DNA of 64,000 nucleotides, taken from NCBI GenBank assembly GCA_028554795.2, contig CM068830.1:115066714-115130713 (forward strand). Direction: 5' to 3'. Shown here piece by piece: positions 41,335 through 52,127 of the stretch; the first letter of the stretch is position 1; every line of letters begins with the position of its first letter. Position numbers and translations under genes: made by a program. Under the pieces are notes generated by a model. The model worked only from the letters and a program-made list of their open reading frames with translations. It ran no database searches and was not told the origin of the DNA. Source of the stretch: Sinohyriopsis cumingii (Eukaryota; Mollusca; Bivalvia; Unionida; Unionidae).

Positions 41335-41568
41335 TTAACATAAATGGTACCGCATTGGTCTTCTTCTTGTCCTTAGGCTATGTCTCACTGTTGGTCCGTA
41401 AATCAGCACTCTTTTCAGGCATCCTTGTCTTTCTACGTAGATCCTACGTATCCACAGGCTGGTGTTTGTCCTGTGGACAACGGCCCACTTGGATCGGACA
41501 TACATGGGTATGTCCGTCCGGAACATCATGGAAGACACAAGCGTAGAAGATTGCACATCGGTCCACAT
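41335..41568 (-). CDS. Small basic protein, 77 aa, copy 2
   Basis: Counterpart of 6315-6545. The N-terminus (SSTLVSSMMFRTD, YVRSKW) and middle (ERQGCLKRVL.YGP) are conserved, while the Arg-rich end is more variable and one Cys pair is lost. The minus TATA is at 41612-41620. Conservation of the frame across two diverged elements supports translation. Confidence 0.65.
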   Translation of the reverse strand: MWTDVQSSTLVSSMMFRTDIPMYVRSKWAVVHRTNTSLWIRRIYVERQGCLKRVLIYGPTVRHSLRTRRRPMRYHLC

Positions 41569-41611
41569 CCTGAAGCGACGAGAACAGGTGAATCAATGCA
41601 CTGAACTGCGC

Positions 41612-41740
41612 TTATTTATAGGTAGAGGCAGGATTGAAACGGATTGAGTTCATTCACCAATCCAAACACGCGTTACAAAATTCAGTCAGCCAGCATCCAA
41701 TCCGAAGAGAGTAGTCTGTGACGTCAGTTGGTCTATATAG
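41612..41740. promoter_or_regulatory. Divergent promoter, copy 2
   Basis: Minus TATA (41612-41620), CCAAT at 41657 and 41697, TGACGTCA at 41719-41726 and plus TATATAG at 41734-41740, in the same order and spacing as in Polinton-1. Confidence 0.7.
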
Positions 41741-41787
41741 ATTCGCTAGCGCTTGTGTGCAGTCAATCTATGCGACAGTGATTCAAC

Positions 41788-42348
41788 ATGACGGAAACTC
41801 AGAAAACGATCCATTGGTGTGCACCAGCAGGGGAGACTGCCCAAGGGAACCCGGACTTACTTTCAGAAGAGGTACATTGGGATTTTGTGGATTTTCTTAC
41901 CTCGCAAGAATTTGTTCCGGAACCTTCGTTACCTTCTTCATTACCGCAAGTGGAGAATTTTAGACAGAGACAGAAAGAAGAATTGGAGAAATTTATGCAA
42001 CGACAAAAGGAAGCGGAACAAGCTTTTCTCCTACAGCAACAGCAACAGCAACAAGAAGAGGTAAGAAAAAAACAACAGCAACAACAGCAAGAAGAAGTAG
42101 CAGCAAAGAAACAAGAGGGTGAAAATCAAACGGTCACGGTACTGTTGGACATTTTAGCGGAGTTAAGAAGTCTGAAAGAAATGTATCAGACTTCTTTATC
42201 ACGACCGAAGAGAATACGACCTTCCCGAGCTAAACACGCCAACCCTGTGACTAAGCCTGTCGTACCACCCTTAGTGATTTCAACCCAATCATCAGAAGTA
42301 GGCCTTGGCCGTGGCAAAGGCTTAAGGCAGTTAAAGTTGATTGGTTAA
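41788..42348 (+). CDS. Gln-rich coiled-coil protein, 186 aa, copy 2
   Basis: Counterpart of 6765-7319 with an extra KKQQQQQQ block and fewer Ser near the C-terminus. The acidic start and the GLGRGKGLRQLKL end are unchanged. The 3' signal after it has a mutated second base pair. Confidence 0.7.
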   Translation: MTETQKTIHWCAPAGETAQGNPDLLSEEVHWDFVDFLTSQEFVPEPSLPSSLPQVENFRQRQKEELEKFMQRQKEAEQAFLLQQQQQQQEEVRKKQQQQQQEEVAAKKQEGENQTVTVLLDILAELRSLKEMYQTSLSRPKRIRPSRAKHANPVTKPVVPPLVISTQSSEVGLGRGKGLRQLKLIG

Positions 42349-42375
42349 ACTCACTCCTACACCATAAAGAAAAAA

Positions 42376-42414
42376 GACCCTTTTCAGGGCCACCCACATT
42401 TCTCGAAAAGAAAT
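42376..42414 (+). terminator. Histone-type 3'-end signal with a mismatched stem
   Basis: GACCCTTTTCAGGGCC (42376-42391), ACCCA, then GAAAAGAAAT. The second stem pair, G-C in histone signals and important for SLBP, is A opposite C, so this copy is probably weakened. Confidence 0.65.
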
Positions 42415-42645
42415 ACAATTTCAATTTGCCAATAACTCAAAAATAAACCCACCCATTTTACCCTTATAGTACGTGTCTGTGTATGAGTACGTGAGTGTAG
42501 CTTCTTATTTTAAAATCAAAACTCAAAGACACTTACCTTATATCATTCATGTATTCTTTTATCCATTTTTTTACAATCCAATTCACAATTCACCACAGAA
42601 CACTTTAAAAAGTTCGTACACTTCTTCTTTTTCATTATTTAGTCT

Positions 42646-43109
42646 CTCTGTTTTTTGAATTTCTTCACCGTTTTTTCCTCATTTTCTTCCCTTCTTCTTT
42701 TCTTCTCCTGTTTCTTTGCTTCTTTTAAATAGAATTGTCTTCTTTCTTCCTCTTCTTCCTCTGAAGAATCCCTCTCTTCTTCCGAAGAATCCCTCTCTTC
42801 TTTTGAAGAATCCTTCTTTTCTTCTGACTCCTCTTGTTTCTTTTTTGGGCAATCTTAAGACCAATGTCCTTTTTCTTTACAATAATAACAGGTATCTTGA
42901 CTTTTGTCTTTTTTAGCCCCTGTTTTTGTTCTTTTTTGACGGTCTGGACACTCTGAAGACCAATGCCCTTTCTTCTGACAGATATAGCAAGTATCTTGAC
43001 TTTTATCTCGAAAGGAAGGAGAGTAGTCTGTCGGCTGGTCTGAAGAGAATTTTCTAATGACCCCTCGCAAAGCTCTGACGAAACGTTCCATCTGGGTAGT
43101 CTCTTTCAT
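42646..43109 (-). pseudogene. Zinc-knuckle gene, copy 2, stop in second knuckle
   Basis: Counterpart of 7611-8060. The first knuckle is intact; CCA has become TAA (about 42855-42857) after CYYCKEKGHWS, removing the last Cys of the second knuckle and the acidic tail. The tail region beyond has also diverged in frame. Confidence 0.75.
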
Positions 43110-43163
43110 CGTTGTGCTCAGCTTGAGAGTGAAATGAATAGTGAAAGGACAAGACACACATCC

Positions 43164-43197
43164 TTTTTATATACGCTGGTTTGCCAAGACTATAAAT
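43164..43197. promoter_or_regulatory. Divergent TATA pair, PolB copy 2
   Basis: Minus GTATATAAAAA and plus TATAAAT, as in Polinton-1. Confidence 0.7.
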
Positions 43198-43244
43198 TAG
43201 TCTATGGTGTTTAAACTTGAGTCATTTGACGTTCTGCACTCAAG

Positions 43245-46200
43245 ATGAAACGATCCCATTCATTCGAGAAGAAAGAAGAAGAAGAAAGTAAGAGGCAGAA
43301 ACGTGATCTATCGCCTCGTACCAGGGCTGAAATCTTGGCACAGATTCATGCCAGTGATTTTGAAGAGGACATGAGTGAACCAGAATTTGAAACCTCTAAA
43401 CCAAGTTCGTCACCCTTAGTCAACCCTGAAAAATACTATTCCATTCGAGAGACGGAAAAGCGCTCCTCTAGAAAATTTAGAACCACGGCTTACACCTACA
43501 CGGTGAAGTTTAAAGATTTCAAGGCCGACGTACCCTTGGAGAAAGCAGAAGGGTTCATCACCGAGATGTGGGATTCTTTGCTCACCGCACTCAAGCGACA
43601 ATGTCAACCCAAAGAAGACGATCGCTTGACACTATCCATAGATCACGACGGTTTGAAATACCCTGTTTGGATCGAGTTTAGCAGACCTGCAGAACTAACC
43701 CCTTCCAAAATCATGGACAAGATTCAACACGTACAACAATCTAATGACCAGTTTGACATCACCGATGGTAAAGCCACACTGAAAATGGCCCACGTCTCTC
43801 TTCCTCAAGGGACAGGACGCAAAAAGATGTTATTGGTGAACGAGCTTCGCAGCATTAAGCGCAGTCTTGTCCAAATTCACAATCCTCATGACCAGATGTG
43901 TTTAGCCCGTGCCATCGTGGTGGGACGAACCTATGCCAACAAGAACGACACGACAGAATGGAAAAGAACCTGGAACACTATTCAACGATCCGATCGAGCC
44001 AAACAACGAAACGAAGCAGAACTCCTGTTGCAACAAGCTGGCCTGTCCAAAGACACACCCTGTGGCATTCCTGAGATGCAAAAATTGCAAGATGCCCTAG
44101 CTCCACGCTACATCTTGAAAGTGCACCCTCAAGGAATGCGCGGGTCTCTGTTGTTTCGAGGCCAGGATTTTAAGGACGGAAAATACATTCATGTTTATCA
44201 TCACGATGACCATTTCGATACCATTACCAGTATCACCGGATTCCTGGGATACGCTTATTATTGTGAGAAATGTGATTATGGTTATAACAATCGAGAGCAA
44301 CACAAGCATTGTGGATTTAAATGCCCAGGATGTTTGGCCTCTCCACCCTGTTTGAGCGAAGAACCAGTGCCTTGTTCGACTTGTCTGCGCACGTTTGTCA
44401 GCCCTGCCTGTTACCAGCAACATTTGAAAACACAAGGTTCACAGAAGAAATGTGCTTGTCAACTCCTGAGATTGTGCCCTACGTGTGGACAAGGCATACT
44501 TACCAACAATGCCAAGGCACACGTATGTCGAGGAAAGAAAAAATGTCACATTTGTCACCACGTCGTGGACTTGGAACACGAATGTTACGTGCAAAAATAC
44601 CAACCCCCACCAGAGAAAGAGGACGGTCACAAGAATAAAGGCAATTTCATCTTTTTCGATTTCGAATGCATGAAAGAGACTGGCATTCACATCCCTAATT
44701 TATGCGTGGCTCATCGAGCGTGCGAGAAGTGCATTCAAGAACCTATCTTCAGTCATTGCCCTCACTGCAGCAAGATTCCTGGAGGACGTGAAAAAATCTT
44801 TCGGGGACCAAACACGTTAGCCGATTTTGCCCAATGGGTCTTAGACCCCATCGACAAGACGTGGAGCCAAGAGGACATCGAACGTTACGGAGATTGTCAT
44901 CGTCATGCCACGGTGATGGCTCACAATTTCTCCGGATACGATGGACAGTTTCTTTTGAGGTACTATACGGAACATGGCACCGAACGTCCTAAAGTGATTT
45001 TGAACGGAGCCGAAATCATTTTCATGCAAGTGGGACAAGTACAGTTTAAAGATTCGATGAGTTACTTGGCCATGCCTTTGAGCCGAATGCCTAAAACGTT
45101 TGGAATGACAGAAATGGCTAAAGGGTACTTTCCACACTTTTTCAATACGGAAGCCAATCAACACGCCGTTCTACCCCATTTGCCTGAGGCTCACTTTTAC
45201 GACCCCGACAACATGCGTACCGAACAACGAGAAGCTTTCTACACTTGGTACCAGGCTCATGCCTCTGACCCCTTCGACTTTCAGGAAGAAATGTTAAAGT
45301 ATTGTCGTTCCGACGTGGACATTTTACGACGTTGCTGTGGAAAATTTCGAGAACTGTTCATGGAACACGGAGGGGTCGATCCTTTGAAAGAAGCTTGCAC
45401 CATTGCCAAAGCGTGTTCCTTAGTGTACCGCCAACGATTCATGCCTGAAAACACCGTGGCTGTCATCAGTCCTCAAACGACCCACTATGTCAAGCGTCAA
45501 TACTCGGTCAAAGCCCTACGTTGGTTACATTACTTGTGCGACAAGGAAGACAAATGGATTCAGCATGCCCGCAACGGAGGAGGTGAAAAGACCATCGGAA
45601 CGTATTCAGTAGATGGCTGGGACTTAGAAAACCCCAAGATCGTGTACGAGTTTAACGGTTGCTTATTTCACGGATGTCCCGTCTGTTACCCTGACCGTGA
45701 CACTAAAAATCAGTTTTTGCAACGAACCATGGAAGACTTGTACCAGGACACTTGTCAGCGACGCCTAAAGTTAGAACAGCAAGGATACCAAGTGGTGGAA
45801 ATGTGGGAACACGAGTACGATCACCGTTTGAAAACCGATCCCGAGTTTAAACGCCTCGTGGAAAGTTACCAGTTCATGGACCCGCTGAACCCGAGGGATA
45901 GTTTGTACGGAGGAAGGACCAATGCCACCTGTTTGCTGTACCAAGCCGACGAAGAGAAAGGAGAAGAAATCAAATACTTGGACGTGTGTTCGCTGTATCC
46001 CTACGTGTGCAAATATTGTCGCTTTCCTGTAGGGCACCCGCAATTGTTAACGGAACACATCGACCTGAAAAACATTCGACAATACGAAGGCTTGATCAAG
46101 TGTAAAGTTTTGCCTCCCACGAACCTATACCATCCCGTCTTACCTCACCATTGTCAAGGCAAACTGATGTTTCCATTGTGCCGTACTTGTGCCGAAACGT

Positions 46201-47306
46201 GCAACCAGGACCAACCTTGCCATCACAGCCAGGAAGAACGTGCCTTGACGGGAACCTGGGTCAGCGTGGAATTGTTCAAAGCTCTGGACATGGCATACCA
46301 ACTGTTAGAAGTGTACGAAATTTGCCACTTTCCCAAGACACAACAGTACCACAAGGGTGACCCTACTCAGAAAGGCATTTTTGCCGACTACGTGGATGCC
46401 TTTTTGAAACTGAAACAAGGCAGCGGCTATCCTTCCTGGTGTCAGACTCACGAAGACCAAATACAATTCAAAGAGAAATACTACGCACAAAAAGGCATCT
46501 CTTTAGACCACATCGAAAAAAACGAAGGCAGGCGATCGTTTGCCAAAGTGATGTTAAATTGCTTGTGGGGTAAAATGGCACAACGACCGTGTTTACCCAA
46601 GACGGAATATTTGACAGAACCTTCCCGCTACTTCCAGATGATTCACGACAAAACCAAATACATGAAACACGTGGACGTCGTTCGAGAGAATTTGATCTTG
46701 GTCAATTACGAAGAAGATCTGGACTTTGTACAAGACGACCCTTTTGGAAATGTCATCATTGCAGCTTACGTGACAGCTCATGCTCGCTTAAAATTGTACG
46801 AAGCTTTAGAACTGTTAGAAGAACGCGTCCTGTACTTTGACACGGACAGTTGCATTTACATCCATCACCCGAGTCAACAGCACCCTGACATCGAAGGAGA
46901 CCGTTTATGAGCCTGGACAGACGAGCATCCCGACGACAAGATTCTAAGTTTCGTCAGTGGTGGTCCCAAAAATTACGGCTACGAATACCGGGACAAACAA
47001 GGAGAAGTGCACACGACGTGCAAAGTGAAAGGACTGACTCTGAATCATCGTACCAGTCGAGTGGTCAACTTTGGGGTATTGAAAGAAGCCTTGCAATCGG
47101 GAGAGGATGGAAACTTTAAAGTGACCACCTATCAACCGAACAAGATTGTACGTTTACCCACTCACCACATCGTCAGTCGACCCTTGGAAAAAGTCTATCA
47201 AATTGTATACCAGAAGCGAGTGCGACTTCCCAATCACTTCACCTTACCGTACGGTCACGTCGGTATTGGTCTGTATATGAAAAGGAACCCTAGGCAAGAT
47301 CGATAG
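43245..47306 (+). pseudogene. polB: Protein-primed family B DNA polymerase, one nonsense codon
   Basis: Copies the element DNA, probably from a terminal-protein primer. The frame has 1354 codons, of which GGA to TGA at 46908-46910 is the only break, after residue 1221. Domains: charged N-terminus; Cys-rich region (about residues 340-445, CxxC pairs); 3'-5' exonuclease motifs DFE (472), HNFSGYD (560-566) and YCRSDVD (686-692); polymerase motif A DVCSLYP (913), motif B region MLNCLWGKM (1103) and motif C DTDS (1199-1202). The stop falls just after motif C, so a truncated product would keep all catalytic motifs but lose the thumb end. Confidence 0.95.
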
Positions 47307-47331
47307 TTCATTGTTCATTGAAGTAACTTAC

Positions 47332-47667
47332 CATGTCGTTGACGAAGAAGAAACCAGATTGGTTAGGAGTCAAATGTTGGACATCACCGAGACCAGGGTT
47401 TTGAGGCTTGGACACAAGAGGTGGCCCAGTATGCACGAGAGTTATTCAAGGAAAAAAGTTACTTTTCAACCTGTGTTAGTGACGGTGCCAGAAGAACCCG
47501 TCACCCAGGACAGGACTGTCGTGGACAGGCCTGAAAGACCCTTTCGGGAGGACACTTGTGTGACCTTACCCCTACTATAGAACTGGGTAGAACTTTACCC
47601 AAAACATGTTGTACAGACACTTGTGTTTATTCCACGTTCATGGTTATCATGTGCCTTTTATTCTTGT
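47332..47667 (+). pseudogene. Small membrane-anchored protein gene, copy 2
   Basis: The region 47461-47667 matches 12390-12614. A first ATG at 47332 opens a frame ending near 47400 and the Pro/Glu-rich segment is in another frame. A 1-nt deletion in a C-run near 47571 separates this from the hydrophobic helix. The upstream 130 bp differs from Polinton-1, suggesting replacement or deletion there. Confidence 0.4.
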
Positions 47668-47724
47668 ACTTAAGCCTTTGGCTTTTATGCATTTTTGTCT
47701 TTCGTATTCATGTTTGAAACATTC

Positions 47725-47752
47725 AATAAACGTGTTATGAAAAAGTATATAA
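47725..47752 (+). promoter_or_regulatory. AATAAA and ATPase TATA box, copy 2
   Basis: AATAAA at 47725-47730 and TATATAA at 47746-47752, 48 bp before the ATPase ATG. Confidence 0.7.
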
Positions 47753-47800
47753 ACTCTTGTCTTGTTTGTTTTTCGTGTCACAAGTGACATTTCTCACACC

Positions 47801-48544
47801 ATGGCTACCTCTGCTGTCTCTGCTCCCTCTTCCTCTACTGTCAAAGTCATCGACGAACACTTAGATCGTGCCAGTTGGGAGGCTTTGTATCTTCGCCATC
47901 CCTTTAACATGCTCATTGCTGGACCTAGCGGTTCAGGCAAAACCGAATTCGTCAAACGTTTGATCGAACATAAACATCATTTGATCGATCGACCCCCTCA
48001 ACGAATCGTGTGGTGTTACAAAGAGTGGCAATCGGCGTACAGCCTCTTGCGAGAAAGTCAAGGCGATTCCATCGTGTTTGTGGAAGGCATTCCTAAAGAA
48101 GACGACGGCATCGTCTCTGACTCCAGTCTAACCCATTTGGTCATTTTCGACGACATGTTAGGAGAAGACGAAGAAGAAATTAAACTGTGGTTTACGCGCA
48201 AAGGGCATCACCGTAATGCCAGTGTCGTTTACATCACCCAAAATTTGTTTCAACAAAGTAAAGCCCATCGCACCATCAGTCTCAATGCGCATTACGTGGT
48301 CTTGTTTAAAAGCCCTCGAGATAAATCGCAAGTGCAAGTCTTAGCCAAACAGTTAGGAACGCCTTGGCTGACTCAGGCGTACGACGATGCCACTCAAACT
48401 CCACACGCCTATTTACTCGTCGATTTGAAACCTACGACTCCCGAGGATTTGCGATTTCGTACCCACTTGTTTCACCACTGGTGCCAAGACGGAGGGCCTG
48501 TCCTGTACACGTCTCCGTCCTCGACTTCATTTCACTCCCCATGA
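47801..48544 (+). CDS. FtsK/HerA-type genome-packaging ATPase, 247 aa
   Basis: Powers DNA packaging into the capsid in related viruses. Walker A GPSGSGKT is at residues 41-48 and Walker B VIFDD at 114-118; the ITQNLFQQ segment after it fits the sensor region of this A32/FtsK-HerA clade. The start is the ATG at 47801 in good context (ACCATGG), 48 bp after TATATAA; an upstream in-frame extension is in the 5' leader. Length equals other Polinton ATPases. Intact here; Polinton-1 has a late nonsense codon. It is followed by the core-like gene with its own TATA. Confidence 0.92.
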   Translation: MATSAVSAPSSSTVKVIDEHLDRASWEALYLRHPFNMLIAGPSGSGKTEFVKRLIEHKHHLIDRPPQRIVWCYKEWQSAYSLLRESQGDSIVFVEGIPKEDDGIVSDSSLTHLVIFDDMLGEDEEEIKLWFTRKGHHRNASVVYITQNLFQQSKAHRTISLNAHYVVLFKSPRDKSQVQVLAKQLGTPWLTQAYDDATQTPHAYLLVDLKPTTPEDLRFRTHLFHHWCQDGGPVLYTSPSSTSFHSP

Positions 48545-48552
48545 AAAAAATC

Positions 48553-48559
48553 TATAAAA
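48553..48559 (+). promoter_or_regulatory. TATA box of core-like gene, copy 2
   Basis: TATAAAA 40 bp before the ATG at 48599, just after the ATPase stop. Confidence 0.6.
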
Positions 48560-48598
48560 ACCTCAGACCCTTTTTCGTCTGTCTCACACAATGTGAAC

Positions 48599-49513
48599 AT
48601 GACGTCCCTTCAGTCGCATCTTCCCGTCAAATTGATTCGTGCCTTGTATGGCATCAGTCGAGAAAAAGATCCACAAACACGAGCTCGTGTCTTAGAAGCT
48701 AGTCTCAAAGAAGTCTTACGATGGTTCACGGTGACGGCACGTCAATTACTCCAAGGAATCATTCAGATTCCCCATCAAACCAAACGCTTTTTCGATCGAA
48801 ACAAAGACGCTTGGGTCCAACTGGCCGATCCCCGCATCGACACTCAAACCAAAAAACAAATCATTTTGAAACCTGGAGGGAGCGGTACTCTAGGAGGGGT
48901 CATCATTCGCTCTCTCTTAAGATGGGATCCTAATGCCCCCAAAGTTATACCCAAGACAAAAGTCCAACGAAGCCCCAAGAAGAAAAAGACCAGGTCCCCA
49001 AGGAGAACTTCTCCAGTGGCAGGACCCTCCTCTGACCAGACACCACCCCGGAAAAAGAAAAGAAGCCCCCAGAAAAAGAAAAGTCCACAGAAAACTAGTC
49101 GCAAGAGAGGCACTTCGGCCAGGACGCAACCTTACACTCGCAAACCACGACCTGCCACAGCGGTGACTGCGTCTCCGGCAGCTTCACGTTTGTCCACTTC
49201 TCCGTTAATGACACCCAGAACTGAAGAGTACTTGGAGACGTTGATCACACCAAGAACTTCTCCGTTGATGACCCCCAAAAGAACTTCCCCAGTGGCAGGA
49301 CCTTCCAATTTAGTGGCAGTGGCTGCTGCTCACAAAGTACCTTCTCCCAAAATCAAAGTTCAAGAAAGATCGGGCATGTTACAAAGTTTACTGGATTTGT
49401 CCAAGCAAGAACTGGCTCGATTTAGTCCGTTGCGTACCCCTGCACGACGTGTCATGCCTGTCCTCAAACTGATACGACGTAAAGACAATCAGTGGCGACG
49501 CGTTCCAGTATAA
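48599..49513 (+). CDS. Basic core-like protein, 304 aa, intact
   Basis: The N-terminal ~115 residues (LPVKLIRALYGI, RWFTVTARQLLQGI, PGGSGTLGG near residue 92, IIRSLLRW) look folded. The remainder is Lys/Arg/Ser/Pro-rich with repeated TSPLMTP and RTSPVAG words and ends in a basic segment (RRVMPVLKLIRRKDNQWRR). This composition suits a DNA-binding core or scaffold protein, as in adenovirus-like particles, but I do not recognise the family. SP and TP motifs are potential kinase sites. Confidence 0.7.
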   Translation: MTSLQSHLPVKLIRALYGISREKDPQTRARVLEASLKEVLRWFTVTARQLLQGIIQIPHQTKRFFDRNKDAWVQLADPRIDTQTKKQIILKPGGSGTLGGVIIRSLLRWDPNAPKVIPKTKVQRSPKKKKTRSPRRTSPVAGPSSDQTPPRKKKRSPQKKKSPQKTSRKRGTSARTQPYTRKPRPATAVTASPAASRLSTSPLMTPRTEEYLETLITPRTSPLMTPKRTSPVAGPSNLVAVAAAHKVPSPKIKVQERSGMLQSLLDLSKQELARFSPLRTPARRVMPVLKLIRRKDNQWRRVPV

Positions 49514-49572
49514 AAAAGGCCTGTGACCAAGTCGGGTATCAGTGTTTTTTCGGTGCTCCTGAAGACTCAAAG

Positions 49573-50001
49573 ATGTCACCCTCCAGAAAATCCCAAGGAA
49601 AGAAAAGGAAAGGACTGCCACCACGTTTAGCCAAACATGGGGACATGTTATCTGTCCTGTCCAAAGCTTCTCCACCCCTACGAAAAAAACTCATTCAAAC
49701 GGCCTCCAAAGAGGTCATCGATACCGTGTGCGAGTGTTGTTTGAACGTTTTGAAAGGCACGATCCCTTTGTCCAAACACCACAAACAATGCTTAAGCAAA
49801 CATCGTCACGTTCTTCGCCAAATGGTTCGAAAGAAAATTCCCATTCGTCAAAAAAAGAAGATGTTAGTGCAACGTGGAGGTATTTTACCTCTCTTGTTAG
49901 GCCCCATACTGAAAGGAGTCTTGGGAACCATGTTGGGAGGACTGGTGGGAGCAAGATTAAAAGGCCCTCGGAAGTTCCAAGATCTCAGAATCGACCCCTG
50001 A
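49573..50001 (+). CDS. Basic/hydrophobic virion-like protein, 142 aa, intact
   Basis: A basic start (SPSRKSQGKKRKG) precedes a helical section with a CECC pair and the LNVLKGTIPLS motif. A Lys/Arg cluster (VRKKIPIRQKKKMLVQ) follows, then a Gly/Leu-rich hydrophobic end (GGILPLLLGPILKGVLG). This basic-then-hydrophobic layout recurs in Polintons near capsid genes and could be a membrane-active or core protein (pVI-like by analogy only). I chose the ATG at 49573, 58 bp after the TATA that overlaps the previous stop. Confidence 0.7.
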   Translation: MSPSRKSQGKKRKGLPPRLAKHGDMLSVLSKASPPLRKKLIQTASKEVIDTVCECCLNVLKGTIPLSKHHKQCLSKHRHVLRQMVRKKIPIRQKKKMLVQRGGILPLLLGPILKGVLGTMLGGLVGARLKGPRKFQDLRIDP

Positions 50002-50008
50002 CAACCCC

Positions 50009-50570
50009 ATGGAAGGACGAAAACTAGCTTTAGTACCTTACAAACGATGGATGGAATACCATCGGCGGCAAGAACAACACACCCCGCATTTACCTCCCAA
50101 TCCGCATTTGAGCGAGATGTCCCAGTTACAACACGAATTGCAGTCCTTGATGGATCGCCAAGATTTGTCCGAAACAGAAAAATCGCAAAAGTACGGTCAA
50201 CTCTTGCAACGACTGCAACTCTTTCACCAGAAAGCTTTAGACGAAACAGCTCTACCCACCCAAGACAGAAAAAGGAGAAGAAGAGGAAGGGTTTCAAACT
50301 CCACCAGAAAAAGTACGCAAGTTAACAACACCACCTACCTCCAGAATTGGATGGATTAAAAAGATGATGGCCACCCCTTCTTCCTCACAAGAGAAAAAGA
50401 AAGTGAAGACAGAAGTGAAGACAGAAGTGAAACAAGAACCGATATCCCCCGCTCAGACATCGTTCTCCTCTTCGACACCTACTGCTGGCCGCACACGCAA
50501 AGCATTGCAATCCAAGAAAATACCCCAAGAGAAAAAGAGTAGCATCCTCCAAGAGTGGGTGTCTTATTAA
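50009..50570 (+). pseudogene. Pro/Lys-rich linker protein, copy 2, deleted and frameshifted
   Basis: Counterpart of 14956-15588. About 80 nt covering the Pro-Val repeat are missing near 50262, shifting the frame; the C-terminal KTEVK repeats and LQEWVSY end are readable from 50364. Confidence 0.75.
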
Positions 50571-50592
50571 CACACCAACCAACACAAAAAAA

Positions 50593-51702
50593 ATGGAAAA
50601 AGTCTTAGCCAGCATTTACTACGATCCCTCCCATCCTGCAGGTTACGCAGGAGTTCAAAAATTGTATCGTGCTGCCAAAACGCGACTGAAAAGTCTCCGT
50701 TTACCTCAAGTGCAACGATGGTTACAAGAACAAGCTACCTACACTTTACACAAACCCATTCGACGCAAGTTTGCCAGAAGTCGCACCCGAGTGGAAGGCA
50801 TCGATCATCAATGGCAAGCCGATTTAGCCGATGTCTCTCATTTGGCCAGCTACAATCGTGGCTACAAATATTTGTTTTGTGTCATCGACGTCTTTTCCAA
50901 ATTTGCCTGGGTCGTGCCCTTGACTTCCAAATCGAGCAGCGAGTTAGTGCGAGCCCTGCAACGGGTGTTGAAACAAAGCGGTCGTCACCCTTTTCGATGG
51001 CAAACGGACAAAGGCACCGAATTTCTGAACCAAGCTTTCCAAAAAGAATTAACGAAACGTGACATTCATTTTTTTACCACCGAGAATCCCGAAACCAAAG
51101 CCAGCATCGTGGAACGTTTTCAACGCACTTTGAAAGAACGCATGTGGAAATATTTTACGCATCACCACACTCTCAAGTACATCGACATCTTACCGCACCT
51201 GGTGCAAGCGTACAACCAATCTTACCATCGAAGCATCGGACGTGCCCCGCAAGACGTGACTCCCGACAACGAAGTGTTGGTGTTTGAGCGTCTGTTTGGT
51301 ACGTCCCCGACGAGGGCTGTCCCCGAGAAAAGTGGAATGTTGGCCGTAGGAGATTGGGTGCGCATTGGCAAAACCAAACGCACTTTCGACAAAGGTTACT
51401 TACCTAACTGGACGACCGAATTGTTTCGCGTCACTGGACGAGTGCATGGCCGTCATCCTGCCGTCTATAAATTGGAAGACATGAACGGAGAAGTGCTCGA
51501 AGGAACGTTTTATTTGCCCGAGTTACAACGTGTCACCAAAAAAGAAGACGACGTGTACGACATCGAAAGCATTCTCGAACGCAGAACCCGTAAAGTGGGC
51601 AAACGACGTGTCAAAGAAGTCAAAGTACGTTAGAAAGGATATCCACCCAGTTTCGATTCTTGGATCGACGCTTCGCAAGTCATCGACTATAAAAAGAAGT
51701 GA
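50593..51702 (+). pseudogene. int: Integrase with chromodomain, one nonsense codon
   Basis: Joins element ends to target DNA, giving the 6-bp duplication. N-terminal YYDPSHPAGYAGVQKLY, then the rve catalytic core: WQADLAD (first Asp), YLFCVIDVFSKFAWVVPL, TDKGTEF (second Asp) and ASIVERFQRTL (Glu). An SH3-like segment and a C-terminal chromodomain (DIESILERR...GYPPSFDSWI) follow; the chromodomain may guide insertion by reading histone marks. Of 369 codons only TGG to TAG at 51631-51633 is broken, removing the end of the chromodomain including an aromatic-cage Trp. The catalytic core is whole. Confidence 0.93.
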
Positions 51703-51707
51703 CCATC

Positions 51708-52127
51708 ATGCCCTTTCACACAGCAGACGCAGCTACGTCGACCACTCCTCCTTCAGCTAGTTCTTCTGTGCAAGATTTACAAAAACAACCCTTGTGGGTG
51801 TGGTGTGGAGAACGTGTGCCTAAAACGCAAATCGTCTTTTTCTGCCAAATCTTCGTGGTGTATTGTGTCATCGGGGCAGCCATCGCCAATTTGAGTTTGC
51901 AACAAGGAGACAAACAATTGTGGACCATTTTATTGAGCAGTTGCATCGGTTACCTGCTTCCTAATCTCTCCCTGAAATTCACCTCGAACGGGAACCCCGG
52001 GAACCTTGTGTCCAGTGCCAGTGCCAGTCACCACTTCAACCACAACCAGAACCCCATTTTAGACGGAGACACGTCTCTGACGTCCAGTAATATCCCATCG
52101 GACAGCCACAGAACTCTGGAATTATGA
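51708..52127 (+). CDS. Two-helix membrane protein, 139 aa, copy 2
   Basis: Counterpart of 16720-17139, intact, with the same ATGA overlap with the penton gene. Differences are confined to the Ser/Asn-rich ends; both hydrophobic segments are almost unchanged. Confidence 0.8.
   Translation: MPFHTADAATSTTPPSASSSVQDLQKQPLWVWCGERVPKTQIVFFCQIFVVYCVIGAAIANLSLQQGDKQLWTILLSSCIGYLLPNLSLKFTSNGNPGNLVSSASASHHFNHNQNPILDGDTSLTSSNIPSDSHRTLEL

Noticed and set aside
47007..47306. Separate small gene after PolB in Polinton-2
   Set aside because: In the PolB frame after the single nonsense codon and homologous to the PolB C-terminus.
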